Counted from the stretch's first letter, positions 35,258 to 46,538 are shown. The stretch: 64,000 bases of DNA from Vigna angularis (GCF_016808095.1 NC_068975.1:18979501-19043500); one strand, 5' to 3'. Numbers and translations are program-made. Notes: generated from the letters alone by a model not told the origin.

Positions 35258-36358
35258 TGATCGAGGTCGTACCTGAATCAAATTAATATGCAATTAAGTG
35301 TGGTATAAACTAGGAGATTGACCCCTAGGTCGTCTCTCAAGGACTAAACTGTGGTTCAGGAATTAGGTCGAACACTTGGTGGGGGGTGGTTTATGGACAA
35401 TTTCGTGACAAGAATTAACAAACCAAAACACGAAATTCAACAAAATTCAAAGACAAGTTGGTCATTAGCTTAGTTACAACACTTTCAATCCTCATTTAAC
35501 AATCAATTAGACACTACTCTCACTCTATTCAAATACCAATCAATCAACTAAGCGAAGATTAATTGGGTTTTCCTAGGACGAATTAAGCAAGTGAATTGCA
35601 TCAATTTATTCATCTCCTGCACCCAACAGTTAACTAACTAAGCGATAATTAACCCAAATTAGACCACTAAGCGTGCCCTAATCGCAAGTGCATAACAGGT
35701 TAAATGTGATACAAAGTGACATTAGTAGAATTGTAGTAATAGCACAAAATCTCATGGAAAACGTTGCAAAGTCCTTAATCACCATCCCAAACCGATTAAG
35801 CTACCATTATGAACGAATTAAAGCTGCAACCAAGCATTAAAAACGTAAAACAAAGAATTGAAAATGCACAACAACCTCAAAAACGAACCCAATGCACAAA
35901 ACGAAACAAAAACCCAATGCTGGAGCGAAAACCTAAAATGAACTCAAACAACACCCTGGATAAAATGAAACTTCAGATTGAGCAAAGCAACAGAACACAA
36001 AAACGCAAGCTCCAAAGTGAACAAGTTCAGAAAACGAAAATGGAAGATAACCCAAAGTGTAGAAACGAAAGTTGAATGCTAGAATAGAATGGGAAAACGA
36101 AATTGGTAATGAAATTACAATTAGAATTCTATTTCAGATTCACTACAAAGAAAATGGAAGGGAAAATGAAGATGAAACCTAAACTTGGAGAGCTCTCCAC
36201 TATCCAAGAAGAAGCAAAATGTGAAAATGGGAGAGTTCGTAAACCTAAAATTTGATTTGGGTATTTAAAACCCAAAATTACAAAAATTCCCTTCTAATGG
36301 GCTTTTCCTAAATGTTGACCCAAAATGGGTCCAAAGTCATAAGTTTGACCCAATTACA
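35258..36358 (-). repeat. LTR-like fragment of another gypsy element (limits tentative)
   Basis: On the minus strand the sequence ends ...GGTACGACCTCGATCA (35258) after phrases such as CCTTGAGAGACGACCTAGG, which look like the inner end of a legume gypsy LTR. A possible start is TGTAATTGGG at 36358. It begins exactly where the Athila protease frame stops. Flanking five-base words (aagac, ttata) do not match, so it may be part of a rearrangement. No gene is seen. Confidence 0.45.
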
Positions 36359-36376
36359 TTATAAACGAATTTAAAA

Positions 36377-37054
36377 CTTGTTGGGGGATTGATGTAAGCA
36401 CTAAACACTTATGTAATCCACAATTGTTCTGAATATATTGATGCTTCTTTCATTGATTGTTAGTATTTTGTTCCTTCTCTTAATGCTTGTTGTGAAATTG
36501 CTACCCATGGCATGATAATTGGTTTGCTTGATATTGGGAAATATTGTGTGAACCTAGAACTGGAACAAAATACCTAAAGGAAATTGTATCTAGGGGTAGA
36601 ACTTGGACCTTTGGTTGTCTTAGATCTCAATTCTTAATGCGGATGAACTTGTTAGGTTTTCCAACGGATTGGAGTTTAAGAAGTAATTCTAGGCTCTCTC
36701 TACCAAGGGATTGAGTTTGAGTAAATTAGAATATTGACATTAGCAAGTTAATGAAGAAGGTATAATTTTATATGCATAAGAGTGAAGTAGGTGAAATCAT
36801 ACCCCAACAATACCAATTCATATCATTTCTAATCTTTCCATTTCTAAGTGTTTAAGTTACCAAAGTTCACTTTTATCATTTATGTCTCATATTTACTTTA
36901 ATTGCACTAAAACCCAAAATATGGAATCATTCTTTAGTCTAAGTTAGTTAGAAATTATATGATTGTTTGGTGACACGAGTATCTTGGGAAATGATATCCA
37001 GTCTTACCGATTTTATTACTTGATACGATTTGGTACACTTGCCAAAGTCTCAAC
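36377..37054 (+). repeat. Partial 3' LTR of the Athila-like element
   Basis: It aligns from TTGTTGGGGGATTG onward with 32511-33185 at roughly 93% by eye. The first half of the LTR (U3 and repeat block) is absent. The final base lies at 45877 beyond El3, because El3 is inserted at tcaac|a. Confidence 0.85.
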
Positions 37055-38150
37055 TGTTAGCAAAATGATGAAGATGAAATTTTGATGATGCCCAATTCAA
37101 GTCAAGAACAACCATGAATCATGAAGAATGATCTTTGAAGACTTGTAACCTTTTGTAATAATTGTATGAACATAGGAAAATTAATAGTTTCATGTATGTA
37201 TTCAAAAGTGATGTAAAAAATAAACCAGAAGCAAAAATAGTGCAGTGCTAATCGATTAACAAAAGGTGCTAATCGATTAGCGTTAATCGATTAACAGAGG
37301 CTGTTAATCGATTGTTCCAGAGAGCCATGAAGAAGCAAGACAGTGCAGTGCTAATCGATTAACAGAGGGTGTTAATCGATTAGCGTTAATCGATTAACAA
37401 GGGCTGTTAATCGATTAACATAGTGAACGTTTGAAAAACTAGCCGTTTTTAGAGCCGTTGAAGTATCCGTTGGGTTGTTAATCGATTAAACACTGTAGCT
37501 AATCGATTAACACAGTCAGAAAGTCTAAAAGCGAAAATGGAGGAGCCTTTGGATGAGTCTATAAATAGACTCTCATTTTCTCTCAACGAAAAAAGACTCT
37601 TCCCTTGTGCTCAAATACTCTGAAACTCTTGAGAATTGTGTACTCTTGCTCAGCTAAGGAAACTCTGTCTGTAGAGTTGGTGAAATACTGCTACGGTGAT
37701 AGAGGAATAGCTGGTTCATCCTTGGTGTATCTAAGGAAGTGTTTGGAAGAGGAATTCATCCTTCGTGAAGTATTCGGAGGAAGTGTTTCATCCTTTGTGA
37801 AGATTCAAAGGAGGTGTTGTTTCATCTCTTGTGGCTTCAAGAGAGGTGTTTTCTAAACTTTTACAAATTGTATCTGTGTGATTGTAGTTTGTAATAGTTT
37901 TGTGATTAGTGAAGTGTTTATCTTGTTTTGAGATAAGCGACTGGACGTAGGATTGGTAAGATCCGAACCAGGATAAAATCATCTGTGCAAATTTCTCTCA
38001 AACCTTACTCTACTTTATTGTCTTTATTATCTGCTAAGTAAGTTTAATTGAGTAGAAATTTTTAAGGCACACGTTTTTAGTAAGAACCAATTCACCCCCC
38101 CTCTTGGTTTGTTATTCCACGCTAACCATTCCGCTGTAGCCGCTCTGACA
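37055..38150 (+). repeat. El3 5' LTR
   Basis: It runs from TGTTAGCAAAATG to CCGCTCTGACA. Ten ATCGAT cores lie within about 270 bp (37248-37517), ahead of TATAAATA (37560-37567). The R/U5 part contains the TTCATCCTT(T/C)GTGAAG tandem repeat (37715-37850) and an 83-codon open frame (37605-37856). Confidence 0.95.
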
Positions 38151-38153
38151 AAT

Positions 38154-38165
38154 TGGTATCAGAGC
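38154..38165 (+). other. El3 primer binding site
   Basis: TGGTATCAGAGC begins three bases after the LTR; it is the initiator-Met tRNA type, as in El1 and El2. Confidence 0.9.
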
Positions 38166-38185
38166 TTGCTTTGATAGTCATTCAA

Positions 38186-39884
38186 ATGGCGGGATCACAT
38201 CAAACCTTCGCAGATGGTGCTTCTATCAATAGACCACCACTATTCACAGGTGAAAATTACGCATTCTGGAAGGTAAGAATGCAAATTTTTATGGAATCTA
38301 TTGATATAGATATTTGGGATGCTGTTGTATCTGGTCCTTTTGTTCCAATTAACAATATGCAGGAACCAAAGCCCCGTGACCAATGGACTGCTGAAGATAA
38401 GAAAAAATTTGGTAATGATGTAAAAGCTCGTAATATTATTTCATCTGCTTTAACTGTTGATGAGTTTTACAGGATTTCTATTTGTAAAATTGCACAAGAA
38501 ATGTGGGAAGTACTTAGAGTAACCCACGAAGGTACAGATGATGTTAAGAGAGCAAGAAAGAATACATTAATCCAGGAATACGAAATGTTCAGGATGAAGC
38601 AAGGGGAAACAATAGTAGATGTTCAGAAACGCTTCACCAACATCGTAAATCATCTTATTGGATTAGGTAAGTCTTTCGATACTGATGAGCTTAACATTAA
38701 AATTTTGAAATCTTTAGACAGGTCTTGGCAACCAAAAGTGACTACAATTTCTGAGTCACAAAATCTCAACACGATGACAATGGCTGCATTATTTGGAAAG
38801 TTGAGAGAGCATGAACTTGATCTTGGAAGACTTGATGAAGAAGAAGCAAAAGCCAAAAACAACAAGAAGAGTTTGGCATTAAAGTCGGAGGTTGAAAGAA
38901 ACAAAGGTAAATCAGAAGATGAAGACTCAGACGAAGAAGAAAATTTAAGTCTCGTGATCAAAAGGTTAAACAGGTTCATGAAGTCTAAAGGTAAAGGAAG
39001 ATTTAGATACGAAAAGAAAGATAATCAAGCATCTTCCTCAAATTACCGATGTTATGGCTGTGGAGAAAAGGGGCATCTAAAAGCAGACTGCCCAAATCAA
39101 AAGAAGGGTGAAGACAAGAAGGAGAAAAGATTCTTCAAGAAAAAGAAGGCCTACATTGCCTGGGAAGACGACAATGAAACCATTTCAGATTCAAGTGACT
39201 CAGATGAAGAAGCAAACATCTGTTTGATGGCAGATGATGATAACGTCAGCCAAGTAAGTAGTTCACACTATTCTGATAATGATAGTCATATGGATGAAGA
39301 TGAACTGCATGATACTTATGCTGCTTTATTAGTAGAATCTGAAAAATTAGATATAGCTCATAAGAAATTGAAAAAGGACTTCAAAAAGTTAAAATTAAAT
39401 TTTGAAAATATTCTTGAAGAAAATGAAAATTTGAAAATTACTTCTGAAAACTTCTCTAAAATAAATGATAAATTGAAAACTGAATTTACAAATTTATCTG
39501 AAGAAAACAGAAGTTTGAAAAATAAATTTTTATATCAAGCGGAAGAAATTAGAAATTTAAAAAGTAAAGTTTTATATTATGAAAAAGAAAAATATGTTGC
39601 TAAAAATGAATGTGAATCTTGCATAAAATTCAAATATTTTTCTGAAAATACAACCATTGGAGAATGTAGTAAAACTAATGAAAATAAGGTTGTTAAAAAT
39701 AAGTATGTTCCTAAAAATAAACATAATCATAGAACCCGTAGAACTTGGGTAGAAAAAGGAACAACTTATAGGAACACAAATTTGCTTCATGCTTTTATTG
39801 TATGAAAAAGGGTCATACATCTAATAAATGTAAAATTAAGCATTATGGTGTTCCAAGTGGAAGATATGCTTGGGTTGTAAAATG
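38186..39884 (+). pseudogene. El3 Gag with a late frameshift
   Basis: The start is ATG at 38186; an earlier in-frame ATG at 38153 overlaps the PBS. It is almost identical to El1 Gag, including the first CCHC knuckle (about 39045-39090) and the coiled coil. At about 39778, ACAAATGTTGCATC of El1 is ACAAATTTGCTTC, a net loss of one base. The frame then ends at 39805, so the second CCHC knuckle and C-terminus are lost; the original frame's stop would be at 39882-39884. The frameshift also disconnects Gag from the spliced Gag-Pol reading. Confidence 0.9.
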
Positions 39885-39965
39885 ATTTTAATCTTTTTAA
39901 TCTAACCCAAAGGACCCATACAAAATAGTTGGGTACCTAAATAGCTTGTTCTTTTTATGTTGTAG
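39877..39965 (+). other. Candidate 89-nt intron between gag and pol of El3
   Basis: The donor is GTAAAA at 39877. The acceptor tract TTCTTTTTATGTTGTAG ends at 39965. Length and junctions are the same as in El1. A W-V-P-K reading lies inside in another frame. Confidence 0.55.
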
Positions 39966-42964
39966 GAATTATCAAAACCAAGGAAGTATATGTGGTGTCT
40001 TGACAGTGGATGTTCAAAACACATGACCGGAGATAAAAAGAAATTTACAAGCTTCCGGAAAAAGGAACGAGGCTTTGTCACCTATGGTGACAACAACAAA
40101 GGAAAAATCCTTGGAATAGGAGATATTGGAAGTGAAGATACCTTGATGATCAAAGACGTGCTATATGTGGAAGGAGTAAAGCACAACTTAATTAGCATTA
40201 GTCAATTATGCGATAAATTTGATTGATTTAGAAAATGCATCAAATAGGAATAACAATATTTATTTGATTGATTTAGAAAATGCATCAAATAGGAATATTT
40301 CATGTTTAGTAGTAAAAGAAGAAAATCCATGGTTATGGCATAAAAGAGCTGCACATATTCATATGCAACAATTGAATAAACTCATTTCTAAAGACTTAGT
40401 AATTGGTTTACCAAAACTAAAATATGTGAAAAATAAATTGTGTGATGCATGTCAAAAGGGAAAACAAGTGAAATCATCTTTCCATTCGAAAAATGTTGTT
40501 TCTAGTTTAAAACCCTTAGAACTTTTGCACATGGATTTATTTGGTCCCTCTAGGATAAAAAGTTTTGGAGGAAATTATTATGCTTTAGTTATTGTGGATG
40601 ATTATTCAAGATATACTTGGACTTTCTTTCTTACTCTTAAAAGTGAAGCTTTCAAAGAATTTAAAAAGTTTGCAAATTTAGTTCAAAATGAAAAGGACTT
40701 GAAAATAAAGGCTATTAGAAGTGACCATGGAGGTGAATTTCAAAATGAATCTTTTGAAACTTTTTGTGAAGAATATGGCATTTCTCATAATTTTTCTGCA
40801 CCTAGAACTCCTCAACAAAATGGAGTTGTAGAAAGAAAGAATAGATCCTTAGAGGAACTTTCTAGAACTATGTTAAATGAATATAGTGTTCCTAAACAAT
40901 TTTGGGCTGATGCTGTGAGTACTGCATGTTATGTATTGAATAGAATGCTTATTAGACCAATTTTGAAATGTACTCCTTATGAACTTTTTAAAGGTAGAAA
41001 ACCAAATGTTTCACATTTAAGAATTTTTGGATGCAAATGTTTTGTCTTAAATAATGGAAAACAAAATTTAGGAAAATTTGATTCCAAATCCGATGAAGCT
41101 ATTTTTCTAGGATATTCTCTAACTAGCAAAGCTTATAGAGTTTTTAATCGGAAAACACTTGAAATAGAAGAATCTGTGCATGTTGTCTTTGATGAAATTG
41201 TGGACCTTGAGGTAAAACCTCTTGAGTCAGATGAATCAGATGCAGGTGAAAATGAAGACTTGCAAAAGACAACCAATGAAGAGAAAATGAATAATCCTCA
41301 AGATGATGAAGATCTAAACAAAATATGGCAACAACCTAGAGGATTATCATTGGACAACATCATTGGCGACATATCAAAAGGGGTAAACACTAGAAGAAAT
41401 TTAGTGAATTTTTGTATGAATGTAGCTTTTATGTCGCAGATTGAACCTAAGAACATTAAGGAAGCTCTTCAAGATGAACAATGGTGTATAGCAATGCAAG
41501 AAGAACTCAACCAGTTTGAAAGAAATCAAGTTTGGGAATTGATTCCTAGAGAAGATACTCATCAAGTAATTGGAACAAAATGGGTATTTAGAAACAAATT
41601 GGATGAAGATGGAAACATCACCAAGAATAAAGCTAGGCTTGTGGCTCAAGGATATAGTCAAGAAGAAGGTATAGATTATGATGAGACATATGCTCCAGTT
41701 GCCAGAGGCAATACGCCTACTTCTTGCTTATGCATCTATAATGAAATTTAAATTATTTCAAATGGATGTTAAAAGTGCATTTCTAAATGGTTTTATAAAA
41801 GAAGATGTGTATGTTGAACAACCACCCGGTTTTGAAGATTTTAAATTTCCAAATCACATCTATAAATTAAAGAAAGCACTTTATGGTTTAAAACAAGCAC
41901 CTAGATCTTGGTATGAAAGACTTAGCAATTTTCTTTTAGAAAATGACTTTAATAGAGGAAAAGTTGATTCCACTTTGTTTATTAAAAGAGTCGGAAAACA
42001 TATTTTGATTATTCAAGTATATGTTGATGATATCATTTTTGGATCAACTAATAAATCTCTTTGTGAGGAATTTGCTAAGACTATGCAGGGTGAATTTGAA
42101 ATGTCTATGATGGGAGAATTAACATTCTTCCTTGGTCTTCAAATTAAGCAAACGAAAGAAGGTACGTTCATTTCTCAAACTAAGTATTGTAGAGAAATTC
42201 TTAAGAAGTTTGAAATGGACAAAGCAAAGGAAGCATCTACACCTATGGGAACCTCATGCTATCTTGACAAAGATGAGTCAGGTAAAGAGGTAAATCAAAC
42301 CAAATATAGATGTATGATAGGTTCTTTGTTATATCTCACTGCTAGTAGACCAGATATTATGCAAAGTGTTTGTGTGTGTGCTAGGTATCAATCTAGTCCT
42401 AGAGAATCTCACCTTACTGCAATTAAAAGAATATTGAAATATCTTAAGGGAACTGCATCCTTTGGTTTATGGTATCCATCTGGAACGGAACCTAGTCTTG
42501 TAGGATTTTCAGATGCTGATTATGGAGGTTGTAAGATAGATAGAAAGAGCACTAGTGGAACATGTCATCTTCTAGGTAGTTCATTAGTTTCCTGGCATTC
42601 TAAGAAACAAGCCTGTGTAGCCTTATCTACCACTGAGGCTGAATATATTGCTGCGGGAAATTGCTGTGCACAAATCTTATGGATGAAACAGCAATTAGAA
42701 GATTATGACATTCACTTAGATCATATACCACTTAAGTGTGATAATACAAGTGCAATAAACCTTACAAAGAATCCCATAATGCACTCTAGAACCAAGCACA
42801 TTGAGATTAGGCATCACTTTCTTAGAGATCATGTGCAAAAAGGAGATTGTGAAATAGAATATATTGATACCCAACATCAATTAGCTGATATTTTCACCAA
42901 AGCATTGCCTAAAGATAGATTCTATGAGCTTAGAAGAGACTTAGGAATATTAAAAATATCTTAA
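39966..42964 (+). pseudogene. El3 Pol, disrupted
   Basis: The protease D-S-G is at 40002-40010. At about 40216-40260 a segment present in El1 (K-V-T-F-E-Q...) is missing and a 35-bp downstream piece is duplicated, ending the first frame at 40226. A second frame (to 41751) holds the complete integrase triad and the start of RT. Five bases missing at about 41706 (GTTAG of El1) shift the frame. The third frame (from 41740) has RT Y-V-D-D (about 42018) and RNase H to the stop at 42964. All motif residues survive, but they can no longer be made as one protein. Confidence 0.92.
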
Positions 42965-42979
42965 AATTGGACAAAGGGA

Positions 42980-43305
42980 CAAATTTGCTGATTTTCGGAA
43001 ATCAGCGTCTGTTAATCGATTAACACGTCCTGTTAATCGATTAACGTTAATCGATTAACACACCCTGTTAATCGATTAACAACGGTAACCTGCAGTAAAT
43101 TCTGCAGAATCTAGCCGTTATAAACGGCTATAAACGGTCATTTTCTTAATTTTGAACGTTAGGGGGGTCATTTTCAGCCTATTTAAACCCATACCATCCC
43201 TCATTTTTACCCACTCACTTTACCCATCCCTCTACAACTCAAATTCACTTCTTTTCTTCACTCAAATTCCATTCTTTTGCTGTCCAAACCTTCTTTCACA
43301 CTCTC
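42980..43305 (+). promoter_or_regulatory. Putative internal promoter of ORF3 in El3 (LTR-like architecture)
   Basis: Four TTAATCGATTAAC palindromes (43012-43082) are followed by AGCCGTT and AACGGCT words, GAACGTT (43153-43160), and TATTTAAA (43180-43187) 119 bp before the ORF3 ATG. The LTR has palindromes, GAACGTT, AGCCGTT words and TATAAATA. The block is conserved in El1 (7925-7751), and palindromes remain in El2. Promoter activity is inference. Confidence 0.5.
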
Positions 43306-44439
43306 ATGGCTGAACCATCAAGAAGAAGAAGAAGAAGAAGCTATGGATCGGAAAGCACACCTCTTGCACGTGGTCCAAACATTCATGGGTGGATTTCCGA
43401 TGATGGAAAGCATGACGAATATCTACAAATGTGGAAAGAACGCAAGATTCTTCGTCAAAAATTTGTAGATCTCAATTGGTTCACCACACATCAATTTCAA
43501 TTTTCTCAGCAATTGATTGAGCAAGGCGTCCAGCATCTAATGCAACTTCAAGGGCATTATTATCCAGATTTGGTAAGAGTATTCTACTACAATCTAAAAT
43601 CCCAAAATGGTATTGTTTACACTCGTGTAAAAGGGATAGATATCATTCTGGATAATGACATTTGGACAAATGTTGCTCATCTTCCCATCTTAGAAAATAC
43701 CATGCATGTGCCAAATGACTTTGGTGATTTTAACAAAATTTTGGCATATCGTTCTTTCATGCGCAACCCTCAACAACCTCTACCAAATAGGCGATATCTT
43801 CTTGTAGGAAATCTTAGAATGGAGGAAAGGGTTCTTCATTATCTTATTGTATGGTTGTTGTGTCCAAGAGGCTCAAACCTAGCCCAATGCTTTGAAATTG
43901 ATCTCATGATCATGTCTGCCATTACTCAAAATATCAAAATCAATTGGGCAGATCTCATCTCCGACACTATTGTCCGGGCAAAGAGGTATGATAGAAGTCA
44001 TATTCCATATCCCCTCCTTATTTCCTTAATATGTGTGTATAAAGGAGTTGATGTTACCGGAGAGAAACATCTCTCTGTCTTACAAAATCATAAAATTGGG
44101 GAATCAGCTTTGCATCAAATGGGCTTTATACGATAAGGAAATCTGTTTGTCCGTGCTGAAGATGATATTGCACCAGAAGATGATGCATCAGCTGAAGAAG
44201 ATGAAGATATACCTATGACTCATCCAACCAATGTTGCTGGACCATCCCATCCTCCCCAAGAATATAGTCTAGAGAGTATATCTAGACAAATTGCAGATAT
44301 GGCTTCTATGCAACAATCACGGATGGATGATATGATGGCTTATCATGCTCTTAGATATGATGAAATTGATAATCATCTTAAGGAGATTGATAACAAATTG
44401 GCAAAACTCTATGTACCCGATAGCGATGATGAGCCCTAG
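43306..44439 (+). pseudogene. El3 ORF3 (377 codons, one nonsense codon)
   Basis: It starts at ATG 43306 with six or more Arg after M-A-E-P-S. It stays open for 276 codons to TAA at 44134-44136 (CAA in El1), then continues in the same frame to 44439. It is the same length as the El1 copy, whose only stop is at a different codon (214), so the ancestral frame was intact. An acidic hinge (about residues 285-305) and a C-terminal heptad-like segment are clear. No transmembrane helix is apparent. Product unknown; the family is best described as a plant transposon accessory protein. Confidence 0.8.
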
Positions 44440-44559
44440 GAAATTTATGTTTCTATGTTTTTATTAGTGTGTGCTCTTTATATTTCGTTGTATGCTTGCA
44501 TCTTAATATTAAATAAAATGTATGTTGTCTTTTCTTATTCTTTCTATGCATACATGTTT

Positions 44560-44775
44560 TTATTAAGGGGGAGTATAATTTATAATCAAATTAGGGGGAG
44601 CACTTCTACATCATTTTTTAATAATGATCAAAAAGGGGGAGAAATATTTAAAGTCTTCAATTTATCTCTATGTTCACTAACAAATTATTTCTTCCTTAAG
44701 TTGTATTTCAAATACAGATTACCACCAAAAGCTTTAAATCAAGAAGGTTTTGATCATCATCAAAAAGGGGAAGAT
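44560..44775 (+). other. El3 repeated polypurine tracts
   Basis: GGGGGAG-cored tracts occur near 44566, 44594 and 44633. The tract touching the LTR (44764-44773) reads AAAAAGGGGAAG, one G-to-A change from the El1 version, so the primer tract itself varies. Confidence 0.75.
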
Positions 44776-45871
44776 TGTTAGCAAAATGATGAAGATGAAA
44801 TTTTGATGATGCCCAATTCAAGTCAAGAACAACCATGAATCATGAAGAATGATCTTTGAAGACTTGTAACCTTTTGTAATAATTGTATGAACATAGGAAA
44901 ATTAATAGTTTCATGTATGTATTCAAAAGTGATGTAAAAAATAAACCAGAAGCAAAAATAGTGCAGTGCTAATCGATTAACAAAAGGTGCTAATCGATTA
45001 GCGTTAATCGATTAACAGAGGCTGTTAATCGATTGTTCCAGAGAGCCATGAAGAAGCAAGACAGTGCAGTGCTAATCGATTAATAGAGGGTGTTAATCGA
45101 TTAGCGTTAATCGATTAACAAGGGCTGTTAATCGATTAACATAGTGAACGTTTGAAAAACTAGCCGTTTTTAGAGCCGTTGAAGTATCCGTTGGGTTGTT
45201 AATCGATTAAACACTGTAGCTAATCGATTAACACAGTCAGAAAGTCTAAAAGCGAAAATGGAGGAGCCTTTGGATGAGTCTATAAATAGACTCTCATTTT
45301 CTCTCAACGAAAAAAGACTCTTCCCTTGTGCTCAAATACTCTGAAACTCTTGAGAATTGTGTACTCTTGCTCAGCTAAGGAAACTCTGTCTGTAGAGTTG
45401 GTGAAATACTGCTACGGTGATAGAGGAATAGCTGGTTCATCCTTGGTGTATCTAAGGAAGTGTTTGGAAGAGGAATTCATCCTTCGTGAAGTATTCGGAG
45501 GAAGTGTTTCATCCTTTGTGAAGATTCAAAGGAGGTGTTGTTTCATCTCTTGTGGCTTCAAGAGAGGTGTTTTCTAAACTTTTACAAATTGTATCTGTGT
45601 GATTGTAGTTTGTAATAGTTTTGTGATTAGTGAAGTGTTTATCTTGTTTTGAGATAAGCGACTGGACGTAGGATTGGTAAGATCCGAACCAGGATAAAAT
45701 CATCTGTGCAAATTTCTCTCAAACCTTACTCTACTTTATTGTCTTTATTATCTGCTAAGTAAGTTTAATTGAGTAGAAATTTTTAAGGCACACGTTTTTA
45801 GTAAGAACCAATTCACCCCCCCTCTTGGTTTGTTATTCCACGCTAACCATTCCGCTGCAGCCGCTCTGACA
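44776..45871 (+). repeat. El3 3' LTR
   Basis: It is identical in length to the 5' LTR. The differences seen are CGATTAAC/CGATTAAT in the palindrome cluster and CTGTAGCC/CTGCAGCC near the end. Confidence 0.95.
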
Positions 45872-45882
45872 TCAACAAACCA

Positions 45883-46538
45883 CTATCTTATGGTTAAATA
45901 CATTATGTTAGTTCGTTATGATGGTGTTTTTATGTTATTACAAAAAACAATGTATTTTGAAAACCACTTATCTGTAATATTTTAGGCAAATAGTCATGTT
46001 ATTATGTTTTTAAAAAAATTATGTTTATCTTTGGTGTTAATATTATGTGTAAATTCACAAACTGTTCATTACATATTGGTATTGTAACGTACATACAAAA
46101 CACGGACCACATTGACAAAAATTAACTAAAATTGGGACTTATTTGAACAAAAAACAATCAATCATAATTTCATTCTTTGATTCATTTGTACACATTACCA
46201 AAACACAATGACCCAATCTTAACATTACATAACCTTAAATTTGGTGCCCTAACACATTAAACCAAAAGACAGGATGACAATCTAAAGACATGAACCTAAA
46301 CATACACAAACCATAACCATGTTCATTGCACCAACAATACAAACGACTCTTACTAACAATTGCATCCTTTTTTTTCAAAACTTTTAGTGAATTCTCCATA
46401 TCATAAATTTTCCTCCTTTACTTGGCAATGATAACATCCTTTTCATTAATATTTTCTTCAAAGCATCACTTGAAATAGTTACACCAAATAACATTAGAGG
46501 AACCACTTTGTTATTCAACTTAAAAATAACAAAGACAA
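45883..46538. other. Interior of the large MULE, no gene recognised
   Basis: AT-rich sequence after the Athila target duplication. A phrase near 46085-46140 (CGTACATACAAAACACGG, TTGGGACTT) resembles the outer TIR text, but I see no frame with a known domain. Confidence 0.45.

Larger units (their letters stand above)
37055..45871 (+). mobile_element. El3: sirevirus-type Ty1/copia element, same family as El1, near-identical LTRs but broken genes
   Basis: LTRs 37055-38150 and 44776-45871 (1096 bp each, two differences by eye) are flanked by tcaac (37050-37054 and 45872-45876). Order: PBS, gag, candidate intron, pol, palindrome/TATA-like block, ORF3, polypurine tracts. Gag has a one-base loss near its end, pol has a rearrangement at about 40219 and a 5-bp loss at about 41706, and ORF3 has one stop. 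It is very young by LTR identity yet non-functional, so it most likely inserted in this state with help in trans. Confidence 0.95.
30672..45877 (+). mobile_element. Athila-like Ty3/gypsy element, degenerate and filled with insertions
   Basis: It starts TGATAATGTTGAA (30672) and ends CTCAACA (last base 45877, after El3). It is flanked by aacca (30667-30671 and 45878-45882). The order is 5' LTR, tRNA-Asp-type PBS, gag and a protease start, an LTR-like fragment replacing the rest, then a 3' LTR lacking its first part. El3 is inserted five bases before the 3' LTR end. The gag and PBS type place it with Athila/Tat. Confidence 0.85.
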
